Shown: positions 1 through 10,970, counted from the stretch's first letter. The stretch: DNA of 50,223 bases from Chara braunii (GCA_003427395.1 BFEA01000943.1:63443-113665), one strand, 5' to 3'. Notes: a model not told the origin generated them from the letters alone. A program made the numbers and translations.

Positions 1-54
1 GACTGTTGAGGGTTCAGCCTCCTGATGAGTCGGTGAAACTCCGACGAAACAGTT
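1..54 (+). ncRNA. Hammerhead self-cleaving ribozyme, type III
   Basis: All core bases of a hammerhead are present. Stem III is 1-6 with 49-54, including one G-T wobble at 1/54. The cleavage triplet is GTT at 5-7, so cleavage is predicted after base 7. Stem I is GAGG 8-11 with CCTC 18-21, closed by a 6-base loop. The conserved CTGATGA is 22-28. Stem II is GTCGG 29-33 with CCGAC 41-45, loop 34-40. The conserved GAAA is 46-49. The ends open at stem III, which makes it type III with a short stem III. That form is known from plant retrozymes (non-autonomous LTR elements) and from viroid-like satellite RNAs. No second copy, primer-binding site or polypurine tract was recognised in the window, so assignment to a retrozyme is inference. 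Confidence 0.85.
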
Positions 55-646
55 TGTCACAGCCCCTCGTTTGTTGTCCTCTTCTCCCTCTCTGCCTACG
101 GTTTACCGGGCAGTTCTATTTGACGATATATATGGTAGAAGGAAGAAAAGTGGTAAAGTCTAAACGGTCTGGATTATGAATGTAATGAACAGAAAGCGTA
201 CAGGTAGGGCACTCGCGGCGCATTAAGACGAAGCGTAGAGAGCGGTCCTTAATGTATCATCCACGTCCATGTAACCACCTCACGGAGTATATCTTGCGTC
301 TAAAGCTCTCATAATATAATATTCGATTTAGAAACTGGGAAATTCCGCTAATGCGCCTCGATCGATGCCAGAGAAAGAGGTAGGCTAGCCAAGCTATATA
401 TACGTTGGAAGAGGATTCTTTAATAAGCCCCACTTAATTGGAGACCTAGGATTTATGTAGTACTTGTGAATTGGTGCGAGGCTCCTATTGCTCGGTTTGA
501 CCAAGTGCTTTTCCACACACATTTCGGCAATGCCACCCTTGGTTGATTTACTCAATAATAAGACTAAATTCTTTTGAGATCTTAAATAGGATACATTTTG
601 AAGCAGTTTTGGCCACCACTTCATGTCCAGCAATTCGGCGGAGATG
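55..646. other. No gene recognised; probably part of the organelle-derived mosaic
   Basis: No conserved coding, RNA or repeat signal was identified. A minus-strand open frame covers 394-651 and abuts the nad5-like fragment, but its protein was not recognised. Confidence 0.4.
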
Positions 647-756
647 TCCAAATTGCTGCACTTAGCAGAGCTAATCCAAAATCACCTACTCGATTCGCAA
701 GCATTGCTTTAATAGCTGCTTTTGGTTGTTATCGTGTCGCCATAAGGCCCAACGAA
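647..756 (-). pseudogene. nad5: Mitochondrial nad5 fragment (NUMT)
   Basis: On the minus strand the frame reads KAAIKAMLANRVGDFGLAL, close to the strongly conserved plant mitochondrial NADH dehydrogenase subunit 5 segment around KAMLVNRVGDFGLAL. A TAA codon lies a few codons upstream of this block, and the match is lost just downstream, so this is a broken piece of about 30 codons. The true protein is a membrane subunit of respiratory complex I. Together with SSU rRNA and cox3 pieces on the same strand within 1 kb, it marks a mitochondrial insertion in nuclear DNA. Confidence 0.6.
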
Positions 757-1054
757 CACATACTAATGGACTTGATGCCACGAAGTGGGAGATTGGAGCT
801 TGAGTGGGAAACCCAAACAAAAATGCAAAATAGATGAAAGAAAACATGCACAGTCCCAGAGTTGTCGTTTTTTTTTGGGTCATCGTTATGCATCTTATCA
901 TACTTGCAAAGTCAAATAATATGGTTCAAGGAGGTAGAGTCAAAGATTTGCCCCATGATAGTCTCTATCTTTAACGATGCGAAAAACGTGCTGCGCACTT
1001 GACGCGCGTAACGTATCAAAGTCATTGGTTTATCATAGAGACGGTTTTGGGCAA

Positions 1055-1061
1055 AAGAAAT

Positions 1062-1094
<33 letters not shown>

Positions 1095-1102
1095 TGAGTA
1101 CA

Positions 1103-1148
<46 letters not shown>

Positions 1149-1155
1149 TCAGGCC
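1055..1155 (-). rRNA. rrn18: Mitochondrial small-subunit rRNA fragment (3' region)
   Basis: The minus strand contains the near-universal 3' segment of SSU rRNA: the GTACACACCGCCCGTC block (plus-strand complement at about 1073-1090) and, upstream of it, the AATCGCTAGTAATCGCGGATCAG block. The form GCATGCCGCGGTGAATA is the plant mitochondrial/alphaproteobacterial type, not the chloroplast type. The match covers only about 100 bases and fades on both sides, so it is a relic of organellar DNA and not a working rRNA gene. An open reading frame over it is fortuitous. Confidence 0.85.
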
Positions 1156-1436
1156 TTCGGCTTCGCCCACTTCGTGTCCCGAGGTTGCCGGGAAGTCCAC
1201 GGGGGAAACTGGTCACTTGATCTAGTGAAACCCCGCCAAATAGGTAAGAGAACTCAAAGCAAGTAGAGTGTTCAACCAAGGGCTGGCTATTCCCAGTGAT
1301 CCTTTTTCACGACGAGCTTGAGTCTTCGTAGCGAGTTCTTCACTATGAGTATGAATAAGTCGTGTCCGTCTCGTTGTGGACTTCTACAACGTCTCATTTA
1401 TTTGACGTATTGATTGTACAAATGAGCAGTTCATAA
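1156..1436. other. Unassigned spacer between SSU rRNA and cox3 fragments
   Basis: No feature was recognised. It may be rearranged mitochondrial spacer because both flanks are mitochondrial. Confidence 0.35.
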
Positions 1437-1605
1437 ACCAGCTAGTATAGCATGATGAGCCCAAGTTACAACAGCTCCAGATGAAAGCAGAATTTCTACG
1501 GGAGTATTTAGAAAGGGGATTCCCCAAGGATCTAACACATCAATACTGTTTGGAGGCGAAATAGCTCTAATTTCTACGGTAGGCGCCAGACTTTATTACC
1601 ATCAT
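1437..1605 (-). pseudogene. cox3: Mitochondrial cox3 fragment (NUMT)
   Basis: The minus strand reads [20 protein letters not shown], then [11 protein letters not shown] and [15 protein letters not shown], matching the middle of plant mitochondrial cytochrome c oxidase subunit III in order and in one frame. The segment is about 55 codons of a protein usually near 265 residues, with no stop inside the match but none of the rest of the gene. It is therefore a partial copy without function. It lies within 300 bases of the SSU rRNA piece and on the same strand. Confidence 0.9.
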
Positions 1606-1789
1606 AGGTCTTTGGGACTTATTTCATTTTGGGTAGATAATCGATTGTATTTTATTTACTTATTGAGTTTTCTATTTATTCATCTCGAAAGAGACGTAAG
1701 AACCAACTAAAAACTTGTTGAAACCACCCAAAAAAAGCAAACAACAGGAGGGGGACAAATTCAACTCCCAGGAGAGGGCCTTGTAATCT

Positions 1790-2452
1790 TCAATCTCCTG
1801 AGGGCCCCGCAATGGTGGCAAAAAATACAGCAGCCGCTTGGTCAATACTGAAGTTAAACTGCGAAATGTCGACTCCTTGACGACCCTCTAAATTTGCTGC
1901 GACACCCCAACTCGACCAGTCCACAAGCTTGCAACCTCGCGGGTCGCCTCCGATAGGATGAACAGCGCACCAGCCTGCCGGTAAGTCTGTCGTCGCACAA
2001 CTGTTCCTGATCGCCTGTGTAACAGACTGAGTAGTACTCAAGCCAACAGGCAAGTACACAGCCTTATGGCTCATTGGCTATCCCCTTTGATGGGCTGGAC
2101 AACACACGACCAATCCTCGCAGTCTGCACCTTGCGGCTGTCCTTGCAGTTGCTTTGCATGGTGAATTGGGCAGCACCCCAGTCATCAGACAGGTCTCCTG
2201 ACAAGTAGCAGTTTGCAACGACAGCAGCAGTCCCCGGACCAGTCGTTCTATTCTGCGCATTTCTTTTCTAGCTGCCTCATACACCCAGACCACTGGGCCG
2301 GACAACGCACTAGCTAACAGGTACGTCTTCAACACTGCGGCCCCCTGTCCCACCACTTCACTTGCCGAAGCCTGCCAAAAATCTTTCGCTAGAATGTAGC
2401 TCGACGCTTCTCCTTGAGCGAGCGAAGTACCGGCCCACAGGCAAGTCTCCAA
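1790..2452 (-). pseudogene. Non-LTR retrotransposon (LINE) reverse transcriptase C-terminal remnant
   Basis: Two minus-strand open stretches, 2452-2078 and 2074-1790, are in the same frame and separated by one stop at 2077-2075. The first contains VVGQGAAVLKTYLLASALSG followed by ARKEMRRIERLVRGLLLS. This resembles the region after the LINE RT catalytic core, where a glycine-rich start leads to a hydrophobic helix and a basic RLVR..L segment. The second contains LVDWSSWGVAANLEGRQGVDI, resembling the W...GGLGI-type motif of the same proteins. The match is judged from family patterns only; no catalytic YxDD motif lies within it. It is broken by the stop. Confidence 0.5.
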
Positions 2453-4005
2453 CCTCGCCTGACCACTTCCCGCAAGCTTCTGTAAAAGCTATGAGCAAAA
2501 TCGAATGAATCTTCCTCTAGAATATACCGCGCAATCTATTCTCTCTCCCTCTCCTCGTACACACCTACCGCTAAACCAAGCCCGCCATCAGGTTCGTCTC
2601 ATCTCCAAATCCCTGTCTCGTCTTCTCCCCCATCCGATTTAGCTCAGAAATATGTAGGATATGCTCGTGTCTCCCATCTCCCTCTTTCACGATGTCATCG
2701 CGCAGCTCCACTCTTTCACACCTCGAAATCTACTTACTAATACTAAAAACTAACTTTATAAACTAACTTGGCTATCTCGAAAGCCCCCAAAACGAGCCCT
2801 CACTTGCTCGTTTTCATGAAGAGATGGGTGAGCTACCCGATTCTCACTTCTACCATACTCCCTTCCCGTCTTCACATCGCGCAGCCCGCTTTTACGTAGT
2901 GCCTAAACTACACTCCGATTCCCAAATCAGATTCCGCCATCCGACTCGCCTTGGCCCGAAACCTCAACTTTGAGCCTTGGTTCATCAGTTCTCATTCAGA
3001 GATGAATGGGAACGGTCTTCTTCATCCTCCCCACCTCCACCATCGCTACACCTTTGCGCACTATCTTCTCCACTAACATCTCTATATCCTACCTTTCTTC
3101 CAACTCCAAACTTCCAATTTGTTGCGCCCGGGGTCAGGACCTCTAGATTGGTCCTCCTCTCGTTTGATTTCACTAAGGATCGAGCGAGCCCGGCATCTCC
3201 CGCTGCGTTTTGCCCTGCCTCTTCACCATCCTCTGCCCTTCCTTACCTCTCATGCACGTGGCACGACCCGTGTCTAGATCCAATTTCCTTTTTTCTTCTC
3301 TTCCTCCTGTTACCTGTCTGCTCCACCCTCCTCTCCGCTTTAGGCCGTATGCTAGCGCCCGCACCGCAATGCTACCAGCTAAATAGAAGCGGCAAGCGGT
3401 ACTCTCCGAGGTTTGATATCCGCTGCGGAGCAGTAACCCGCTACATGGCACCAAGCCACTTTGCTGTGGCAGCGGGTTGTGATGCGACTTACACTCGGCG
3501 GTCTGGCGACTCCCAGTACTTGGGACCAGGAGTCTGAGCCCCCTCTCCTCCCCGCGCTTAGGTGCGTAGCGCACACCCACGTGAAACGGGCCTCGACACC
3601 GACCATAGGGGTATCAGGGTCCACCCCCCTTGGAACTTTGAAGCCTGAGCTAAGGAGAGGTCCCACGTTAATACCCACCGCGACGACCTTCCCACGGCCT
3701 CCCAAAGGCGCAGCAGCATCGCTGCTGCTTCCTCACAGTCCCTTCTGACGATCATGTTGACTTCTCAATCATCAACAAAAGAAGAAATCACGCGTGCCTA
3801 AAGTCTGCGCGCCCACACACTCTCTACTCTAGTCAACCATCCAGTCAATGTAGATCACAGACTCAACCGCGCCTCGCGCAGTATACCTGAACTTCAAACC
3901 AAACTTATTTCCTGTCGTTTGCAAAAACCAGGGCGGATACCCTTGTAAGGGTATTCACACCGACACAGCTACAGTTCATACGAATAAAGCAACAATTGAC
4001 CCATT
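2453..4005. other. About 1.5 kb without a recognised feature
   Basis: Pyrimidine-rich stretches (about 2530-2720 and 3000-3320) create long fortuitous open frames on both strands. None shows a recognisable domain, splice pattern or repeat relation to the rest of the window. Confidence 0.4.
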
Positions 4006-4049
4006 ATGTCATCTACATCAACAGGAAATACTAGAAAGTTGTGTGCTGA

Positions 4050-4285
4050 ACTGCAATCAGGTGTGCTGAACAGCAAAGGGGTAAATGTATGCATCCCATG
4101 CGGTGGGCCTTGCAGAAGTTGGACTTCAACAAAGCCACGCCCTTTTCATCAAGACACTATATTTATCAAATTATTAGAGTCAATTATATTATCAAATTTA
4201 ACAATTTTAACCTAAGTTGAAAGAAAACTATGAGATGAGGGTGTTTCAATTTTGCATCTACTCATCGGGTTGGAAAAGGGGTACA
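4050..4285 (+). repeat. Dispersed repeat, copy 1 (pair with 15980-16196)
   Basis: This segment shares several blocks in order with 15980-16196: CAGGTGTGCTGAA.AGCAAA near the start, a GTGGRCCTTGCA block, and TCAATTTTGSATCTACTC near the end. Similarity is diverged with indels. No coding sequence was recognised in either copy. Confidence 0.5.
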
Positions 4286-5936
4286 GATGACCTCCAAAAA
4301 CATGCACCATTCCCTCCGTCTTTTTCTTCTTCCTCTCATGATTGTCATGAAGGTCGAAGCTTTCATGCTCAGATGGGCTGTCTCAGGTGCCTCCTATGGT
4401 TATCCAAGCACTGGGGGATGTCGTTCGTCTGCTCTGCTGCCATGGTTGCGATGTCAGGGAACTGAGGGACCACCATTGTCACTCCCAATGCATGCGAGCC
4501 ATTGCATATAGAGTCCATTCTCTACCAGTGTGAAGGAATGGTTATTGCCAGCTGCTGCCATGAGGTGTGGCCCACGTTTGTCTTGTGTTCATCCCCTCCC
4601 CTACCTGCTTATTAGCTGCCTGACGTGCCGTTGTGGCCTTGACCTGCCATGCTGGAATAACTGTGATCATGAGCCTGCATCTCTGCCGGCATGCCAGCAA
4701 CATGCCCGTCTATCACCAATGTTTTCAGAAGCTGTCATGGAGAGTATGTGTCTCTGCTGTGTGGATTATCCTCTGCGCTTTGATCTGCCTCATCTTCTCC
4801 CTTCATGTCCCACATGTAACTGTGGACTTCCTCTGGCTGCACCTGTAACTAGACCTCTCCACCCTCAGCAGACGAGGAACATACAGCTGCCTGATGTAGA
4901 GAACACATCTGCAGGGCACTGAGCTGAAATGTTACCGCTGTCAGGGGGAGCAGCTGCAGAACAGATCCTGGAACAGCCACCCTTACTTGGATCAGGCCCT
5001 GTCATTGCCTGTTCGTAGAGAGGCAATGTAGGCTGCGGAATCCCGATGAGCTTGTTCATGCGGCAATGTCGTGACCCACCTGATGTTGGTCATGCGGCAC
5101 TGTCATGACACACCTGATGTTCGGCTAGCATGTAATAGGTATTGTTTGTGTTGTGAGGATTAGGAGAGTAAAGCCCATGAAGTTCATGTTTTCATGCCTG
5201 TGTCTCCAGCATGTGGGAGTCATGTTGCGTGTGGCATATGTCTACAACTGCGCCATTTCACACTTGACTGCAACTGTGAAAATTGGATGAGGTGCTTCCC
5301 CAGTCCACAGCCGGTGTCATGATTCGTGAACACTACAGGCGTCTCATTTTTTCCACCTCCCTGATAACTCTGCGCAGTCATCCATGGCACTCTCTCATGC
5401 AATGTCGCGTTTGTAGAGAGAGGATAGCAGTGCAGTACTTGTATAGCTCGAGGCGCCGCACGACTATGCTACTGTTACGTGGAAGCCATGTTGCCTATGA
5501 CATCTGTGGGCACCTTTCAATTTGCCACAGTGAATGTAATTGTGACGACTGGATGTGGTTATTCCACAGGTCACACCCAAGCTGGTCCTTCTCGGACTAA
5601 TAGGTAACACCTGCTCTTACATCATAGGCATCACGAGTTCCTCCAATAGTCATTCTGTGCAATCTGACCCTTGAGTGGCCAATGCCTTTCATGACCGTAT
5701 CTGGCAGTTGCTTTGCCAGCAAGTGTTCATGAGCTAATGGGTTCTGCCCTGGTTTCTTCTCTCTCCCCCTTTCCTTCTTTCTCTGTCTCTCACCCCGTTT
5801 GTCCCTTTTTTTGCCTCCTTACCTTCACTGTCCCTCTCATCCCGTCTCTCCCCATGTGTGGAACTCCTGATGAGAAAATAGTATATGGTAAGATCACACG
5901 ATTAGACTAGGATAGGATGGTCTGGGCAGTACAAGG
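4286..5936. other. No gene recognised; low-grade internal repetition
   Basis: Open frames here are short and lack recognisable domains. There is a small tandem pair near 5074-5125 built on the words CACCTGATGTT and TCATGCGGCA, and similar words recur through the block. It may be an old repeat array. Confidence 0.35.
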
Positions 5937-5959
5937 GTGTTTTCTAGTGCTGAGGGGGG

Positions 5960-6724
5960 CGGGGGCTCATTTCCAAGGCCTGGTTTCATGCTCTTCTCTG
6001 CCGCCATGGGCTGGTACTATGCACTTGCATTGACTTTGTGCTCAGGGCGATCAACATGCCCAGGCCACAATCTCTGCCAGAAGAGTTGTGATGGCATGGT
6101 TCATGTTCCTCTCTGCTGCCATGGGATGGTAGTATGCACTTGCATTGACTTTGAAGAATCTCGGCAGGAGGCCTTGTGACGAGTAGTGCTCAGTTTATGC
6201 CCTGGCCACAATCTCCGCCAGAAGAGTTATGATGGCATGGTTGCTGCCTGTTTCTGCTGTTAACTTTTGTGGCTGAGAACCCGGTGTCCACCCCCAATAC
6301 TTGCTTATCAACTGGCCTGCTGCTGGCAAGCCCATCCTACACCATGCATTGAACCCCCAGTATGTTTCCTAGCTATTTTGTTCCCATGAGACTGTACACA
6401 CGCTGCTTTTTTCAGAGCTTATTACCAAGGTCTGATTTAATCTTCCTCTCTGCCTCCATGGGAGCCTTGGCTGGAGGCATTGCGATGAGTCATGCTCAGT
6501 GCAACGGGCATCTCTGCTACAAGCATTACGATGGTATGGTTGCTCCCTATTCCCGTCTTGAACTGTTGTGGCTCAGAACCCAACATTTACCATCCATAAC
6601 TCCTCATTCACTGCCCCACAGCTGGCAAGGACTTCCTACACAAAGCATGAAATTCGCTGTATGTTTCCCAGCAATTGTATTGTGACGCGGCCGCACATGA
6701 GCTGTACGTCTTTCAGGGCTCCAC
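5960..6724 (+). repeat. Degenerate tandem repeat block
   Basis: Sub-blocks recur in order. ATTWCCAAGG.CTG followed by CTCTGCC.CCATGGG occurs near 5970 and 6422, with a CTCTGC.GCCATGGG copy near 6110. GATGGYATGGTTGCT then TTGTGGCT.AGAACCC recurs at about 6230 and 6531. CAGTATGTTTCC/CTGTATGTTTCC then TTTTCAGAGCT/CTTTCAGGGCT recurs at about 6358-6419 and 6656-6720. The main duplicated unit is roughly 210-300 bases with heavy divergence. Confidence 0.6.
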
Positions 6725-6868
6725 TTACTGGACCTGTCCGCCAGCCAAAACACAAAAAACTGTCCTGCGCCAGGTTGTTGTGTTTTGGTGCCCACTGGCC
6801 AGCACAAATCCACTTGGGGGAAAGAAAGTGGAAGTACTGACGGTTTAACAATCATCAGCTTTCTCATC

Positions 6869-7733
6869 TTTTTTTTTTTTTTTTTTTTTTTACATAAAGC
6901 AGGTCCCTATGGCCCTGGCTCCATATCCATTCTGGGGAGCGCAGTCCGGCTCCTATTCTACAGGCAAGTCTGGAATAAATTATAACATCATGAAACACAC
7001 TCATGCTTCCTTCCATCTGGCCGAAGGAACCCTGGCTAGCATTGATTACTCCAGCATCATGGAGGATTGACTGTCCGCTTGCCTTACGTCCACCTTTCCT
7101 CTCAGGTCCACTGCATGAACCTGCCAGATATATCATAAAGAACAAGAAAGGTATAGATTCTATAGAAGCTACGAAAGATGCCATCTGGGAATTTACCATT
7201 CAAGATTGTGATGGATGTTGTCCTTCTGCTCGCTGAGATCTCTGCCTTCTTCACCCCGCTTCTGAGTTGTGCCAGTCTTTCCACCGTATGTGAAAGTCAT
7301 TTATTTCTGCTACTTCGCCCCCTGCCAGCCACACCTCAGTAAATGTTGCCTCAAGTCTGCTCTGTTGTTCTTCGTCATCTGGCATGGAGTGTCTCGCCGT
7401 ATGCCACTTGCGAAGAATCTGTCTGAATCGAGGTCCTTGTCTCCTCCCATACCTTCTCCCTTGGAGTTGAATGTCCCTCAATGGTTCTGCAGCACCTTTC
7501 CTTCCAGATGGACCACAGCGGTACCTTTCTGATCATTCCGAACCACGTCTTCTCTGTCTTGTGGAATTGGGCTGGAATGTTAGTCCATACGAGGAGTTGG
7601 ATGGGGTGTTCAGGGAGGGGAGTGAGAAGAGGGAGTGCCAGATGTGCGAAGCCGTAGCCCAATATTCTGTCGCCTCTCTACAACTTATTAGGCAGTGTAG
7701 CATATCTTCTGGTTCATTTCTCGAACATTCCAC
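6869..7733 (-). mobile_element. Non-LTR retrotransposon (LINE) 3' end with poly(A) tail
   Basis: On the minus strand, overlapping open frames from 7733 to 7251 hold a LINE C-terminal signature. It begins with a C.......HCLISC.EATEYW zinc-binding-like stretch (a Cys-rich cap ahead of a W, typical of plant LINE ORF2 ends), followed by IWKERCCRTIEG and a VWEE segment. The frames are shifted against each other, so the gene is broken. Downstream on the same strand come an untranslated stretch and then a run of 23 A (seen as T at 6869-6891), which is where a LINE poly(A) tail belongs. The terminal about 90 bases before the tail recur at 49285-49372. Coding match is from pattern knowledge; the tail is seen directly. 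Confidence 0.65.
6892..6982 (-). repeat. Retroelement 3'-terminal repeat, copy 1
   Basis: The plus strand reads TGGCCCTGGCTCCATATCC, then GCAGTCCGGCTCCTATTC, then CAGGCAAGTC and GGAATAAAT. The same order with a few substitutions occurs at 49290-49367. It sits directly beside the poly(A) of the minus-strand LINE at 6869-6891. Confidence 0.75.
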
Positions 7734-7916
7734 ACATAAGTCTGAACTGTTAGGGTCATTCTTACTTCTGATGTGTAACCACTGGTTGACTGGCTTCTAG
7801 GACGAGGTTATTGATAGCATGTGCCTCTACCGTCTGGATTTCTAACAGTACCGTCACCCTTCACACTGTAGTAGAGCGTGCTGCTTATGAAGCAGGCAAG
7901 GAAGCCAGCCCCATTG

Positions 7917-8200
7917 GTGAAGCCCAGGACAACCAGGATAATGTTTGGCCGCTGCTGGAGAAAACTCGGTTGCAACCAGCCCTTATGTAGAATCTGGGCA
8001 ACCAGGCATCAGTGGAAGAGGGCAACGAGGAACAGCTTACGTCCAGAAGTCTCAGCCGTTGCAGGGCTCAATGAAGCGCAGAAGAACCAAGGCAATGTTC
8101 GCCCTCTGCTGGAAAATTGGGTGGCATCCCACTTAATGCAGAATCTGGGCAACAATGAGAGCTCATCAATGGGAGAGGGCAATGAGAGACGGTGCTGTAG
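7917..8200 (+). repeat. Tandem duplication, period about 154
   Basis: GAAGCCCAGGACAACCAGG (from 7919) recurs as GAAGCGCAGAAGAACCAAGG (from about 8073). Each copy is followed by CCGCTGCTGGA/CCCTCTGCTGGA, GAATCTGGGCAAC and GAGGGCAA(C/T)GAG. The repeat spans an open frame, but no protein family was recognised. Confidence 0.7.
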
Positions 8201-8635
8201 AAGGTTCTCACCGATCTCAAGGCCTGCAATTCATATGGGCTGTGTACCGTTGGCTGCTGTGTGAAGTCACAGATGGTACGCTATGGGCGTGGTCACTTCT
8301 ATCGAGAGCATTTTGAGGCCATGGTGAAGCGTGTCTTTGGATAGACACTCTGATGTCTGTGCCTTGTCATTCTCTTAAGCTTGCTCTATGTTTGTACACG
8401 GACTTGGTCTGCAATGTCTGTATGGTTGTGGATGCCCTGCTTATGTTTTCCTAATATGAAACATTGTGTCACCTGTGAGGAACGCCAGCTACACACCAAT
8501 TGCATTTTTGACTGTCATTATTAGCTGTAAACTGGTCACACATTTTTGTAGTTATGTGGTTTGGGATTTTTTATTTTGGAGGGTCTTTTTCCCCTGTAAT
8601 GAACCTAGTCTGAAAGATACTTGTCAAGGGTCGAA

Positions 8636-8779
8636 GTACAAGATAACTCAGCGCTGAATAGTGTCTCCAATAATCCAGGAATGTGATCCGTAATACACTG
8701 CCTTGTAGTACAAGATAACTCAGCGCTGAATAGTGTCTCCAACAATCCAGAAATGTGATCTGTGATACACTGTCTCGTA
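8636..8779 (+). repeat. Tandem duplication, period 72
   Basis: GTACAAGATAACTCAGCGCT begins at 8636 and again at 8708. The units are nearly identical through AATGTGATC and the following ATACACTG. The array continues into the 125-base array downstream. Confidence 0.85.
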
Positions 8780-8795
8780 ACCAATAGACGAAGAG

Positions 8796-9045
8796 AGGAG
8801 GGGGAGAGACGATTTAGAGGGTGGAAAAGTAAGTATCCATCAATGACCACAGAGATAGTAGCCCCTTGTTTCCCTCTCCTTCTCNGGGCTTCCCCTCGCC
8901 TCCACGCCAGCAAACAGAGGAGGGGGAGAACAGACGATTTAGAGGGTGGAAAAGTAAGTATCCATCAATGACCACAGAGATAGTAGCCCCTNGTTTCCCT
9001 CTCCTTCTCTGGGCTTCCCCTCGCCTCCATGTCAGCAAACAGTGT
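8796..9045 (+). repeat. Tandem duplication, period 125, with ambiguous bases
   Basis: GACGATTTAGAGGGTGGAAA starts at 8808 and again at 8933. The two units are almost identical to their ends in CAGCAAACAG. Two N calls, at 8885 and 8992, fall inside the array, which suggests the assembler could not settle differences between copies. Confidence 0.9.
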
Positions 9046-10970
9046 CCAAGAAATGAGCCTCACAGGGCCTGATCATATCAGCGTGCCACGTGGCACAATT
9101 CTCCCGTGAAGACGTTACAGCAGCGCACAGTATCGACTTCAGCAATCAGGTAAGTATCCACTCTCTCTCTCAATCAATCTACAGATCCCGATCCCCCTCC
9201 TTGTCGTGTCCAACTCAGCAATGAAGACAGTGTGGCAGATGCCACGTCAGCAATGTCGAAGACAGCATGGCACGTGCCACATCAGCAATAAAGACAGAAG
9301 ACAGTCTGGAGGCAGAGCAGGAAGGCGCCAGACACTCGATGAAACAGTCTTGCGTCGTCGTCCCACAATGCCAGCGTGCAGCCAGCCTGAAGCAAGCGTC
9401 AAGTCAGCACGGCAAGACTGAATGTCGACTCCTGGAGACGGGCCTTACGTAGCATTTGACAAGGTTGACCTGCCTCAGGTCTCCCGCCCACCGTGGCTCA
9501 GATTGACTTGTAGCCGACGGCCTGGATCTCCACTTCGTCCAAATGCTGTCTTGTCACCTGCATTCAAACAAGTGTGTGTCTGACTGGCGGCCTGGGCTGG
9601 GTCTATGCAGACTTTGACTCGTGGGCCGCTGTGCAGTTGACTAAGGTCAGCTGTCGGGCGCTGAGGCCCTGAAGTCAATTTTGGGGGGTTTGTTCCCCTC
9701 GATCGTCACGGCCGTAGGCCGGGGTTGCGGCCTGCGGGTGCCCCTCGGACAACAACAGGGCATATCGAGCGGGTTATTGCACCCCTTTCTTTCTTCTTTT
9801 CGTTCCGTGCTTTTTCCCTTCTCTCTTCCAGCATATATCTCTATATGGAGTTAACGAGAAAGGAATAAAATAAAATTGTCGTCCAGATTCTTGCATTTGC
9901 TAAGGTTTTGAGTTTTGCGATTGTTTGGATTTGAGATACCTGAGAATGAATGGTTTGCATTTATCTCTCTGTTCCGCATAAGTTCTGGGCTGCCCAAGTG
10001 CTTGCTGTGCTCACCTGTCTTCGTGCTTTGATCCATGCCTCGAAGGACTTACCTGTAAATGCTGAACTTGAAGGGTTAGCCCAGTATGTTGGCTGCTGCA
10101 CACAGGTATGTAGGTTCTTGTGGGACAATTGGCAAGTTTCGAGATTTAGTGTGGTTTTTGGATTGGGACACTTGAGGGCCGTAACTGGATTTGAGATCCA
10201 CATTTTCTTTCTCTGCGCGTTTTCTGGAAGCTTGGAGGAGTGAGGTTTTGCCTACTGGTCAGAGGTACAGACAAACATAGGCTAGATAGGGATGTAAAGG
10301 TGTAATTTCAGGGACCTGGTGATGGTTTCCCAGTGACTTCTTTCTAGTGGGCGGATTAAACATAAAATGGTTGTGGGGTCTGGTTTGTGTGGTTCCTAGG
10401 AAGATTACTGTCTCGAGGGCTGGTAGGCCTGGAGGCAAGGCAGGTTTCGGTCCTGGAGCTACATGTGAGGGACGAGCTCGGCTGTTGGACCAAGGTGTCC
10501 AGGCCGTGCTGTGGCGTTGTGCTCGAGAGTCTTCTCCCCGAGCATAATACACTCTGAAAACAAGTTTATGTAAGCTATCTACTCAGCCTGGCACAGACAT
10601 GATGAGCATGCCAACATAGCACATGGTCTTCTCAGTTCAGTTAGCCACTTGCGCTGGTGTCTTTCCCCAAACAGAACACACCCGGATAACGAGTGTACAC
10701 GAGCTGTATTTACAGTCTGGAAGAGCCAATGAGGGTCTGTTGTGTTCTTGGGACGATGATCGGTGCTCTGTGGTGAGTGTCAGCAGCAGAGCTGTGACGG
10801 AGTTGAGACGGAGCTTTGAGATGAGAGAGATGACCTACATGCGTATGGAGGTCAAGTAGTTGCTTGAAGCAGACGGTTTTCACTATGGTGGTCAGGGTTC
10901 GAGTTCAAAATCTCATATAGCGACGTGGAAAATCGTATGTGCCAGGACAATGTCGAGGAAGGACTGTGTT
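9046..10970. other. No gene recognised; short CAGCAATG-type repeats
   Basis: Around 9205-9300 the words GCCACGTCAGCAATG, GTGCCACATCAGCAATAA and AAGACAG recur two to three times. Small palindromic GC-rich words lie near 9705-9745. No coding or RNA gene was identified in the remainder. Confidence 0.35.

Noticed and set aside
2977-3537. 186-codon open frame on the plus strand
   Set aside because: Low-complexity Ser/Pro-rich start from a pyrimidine tract, competing frames on the other strand, no recognised domain.
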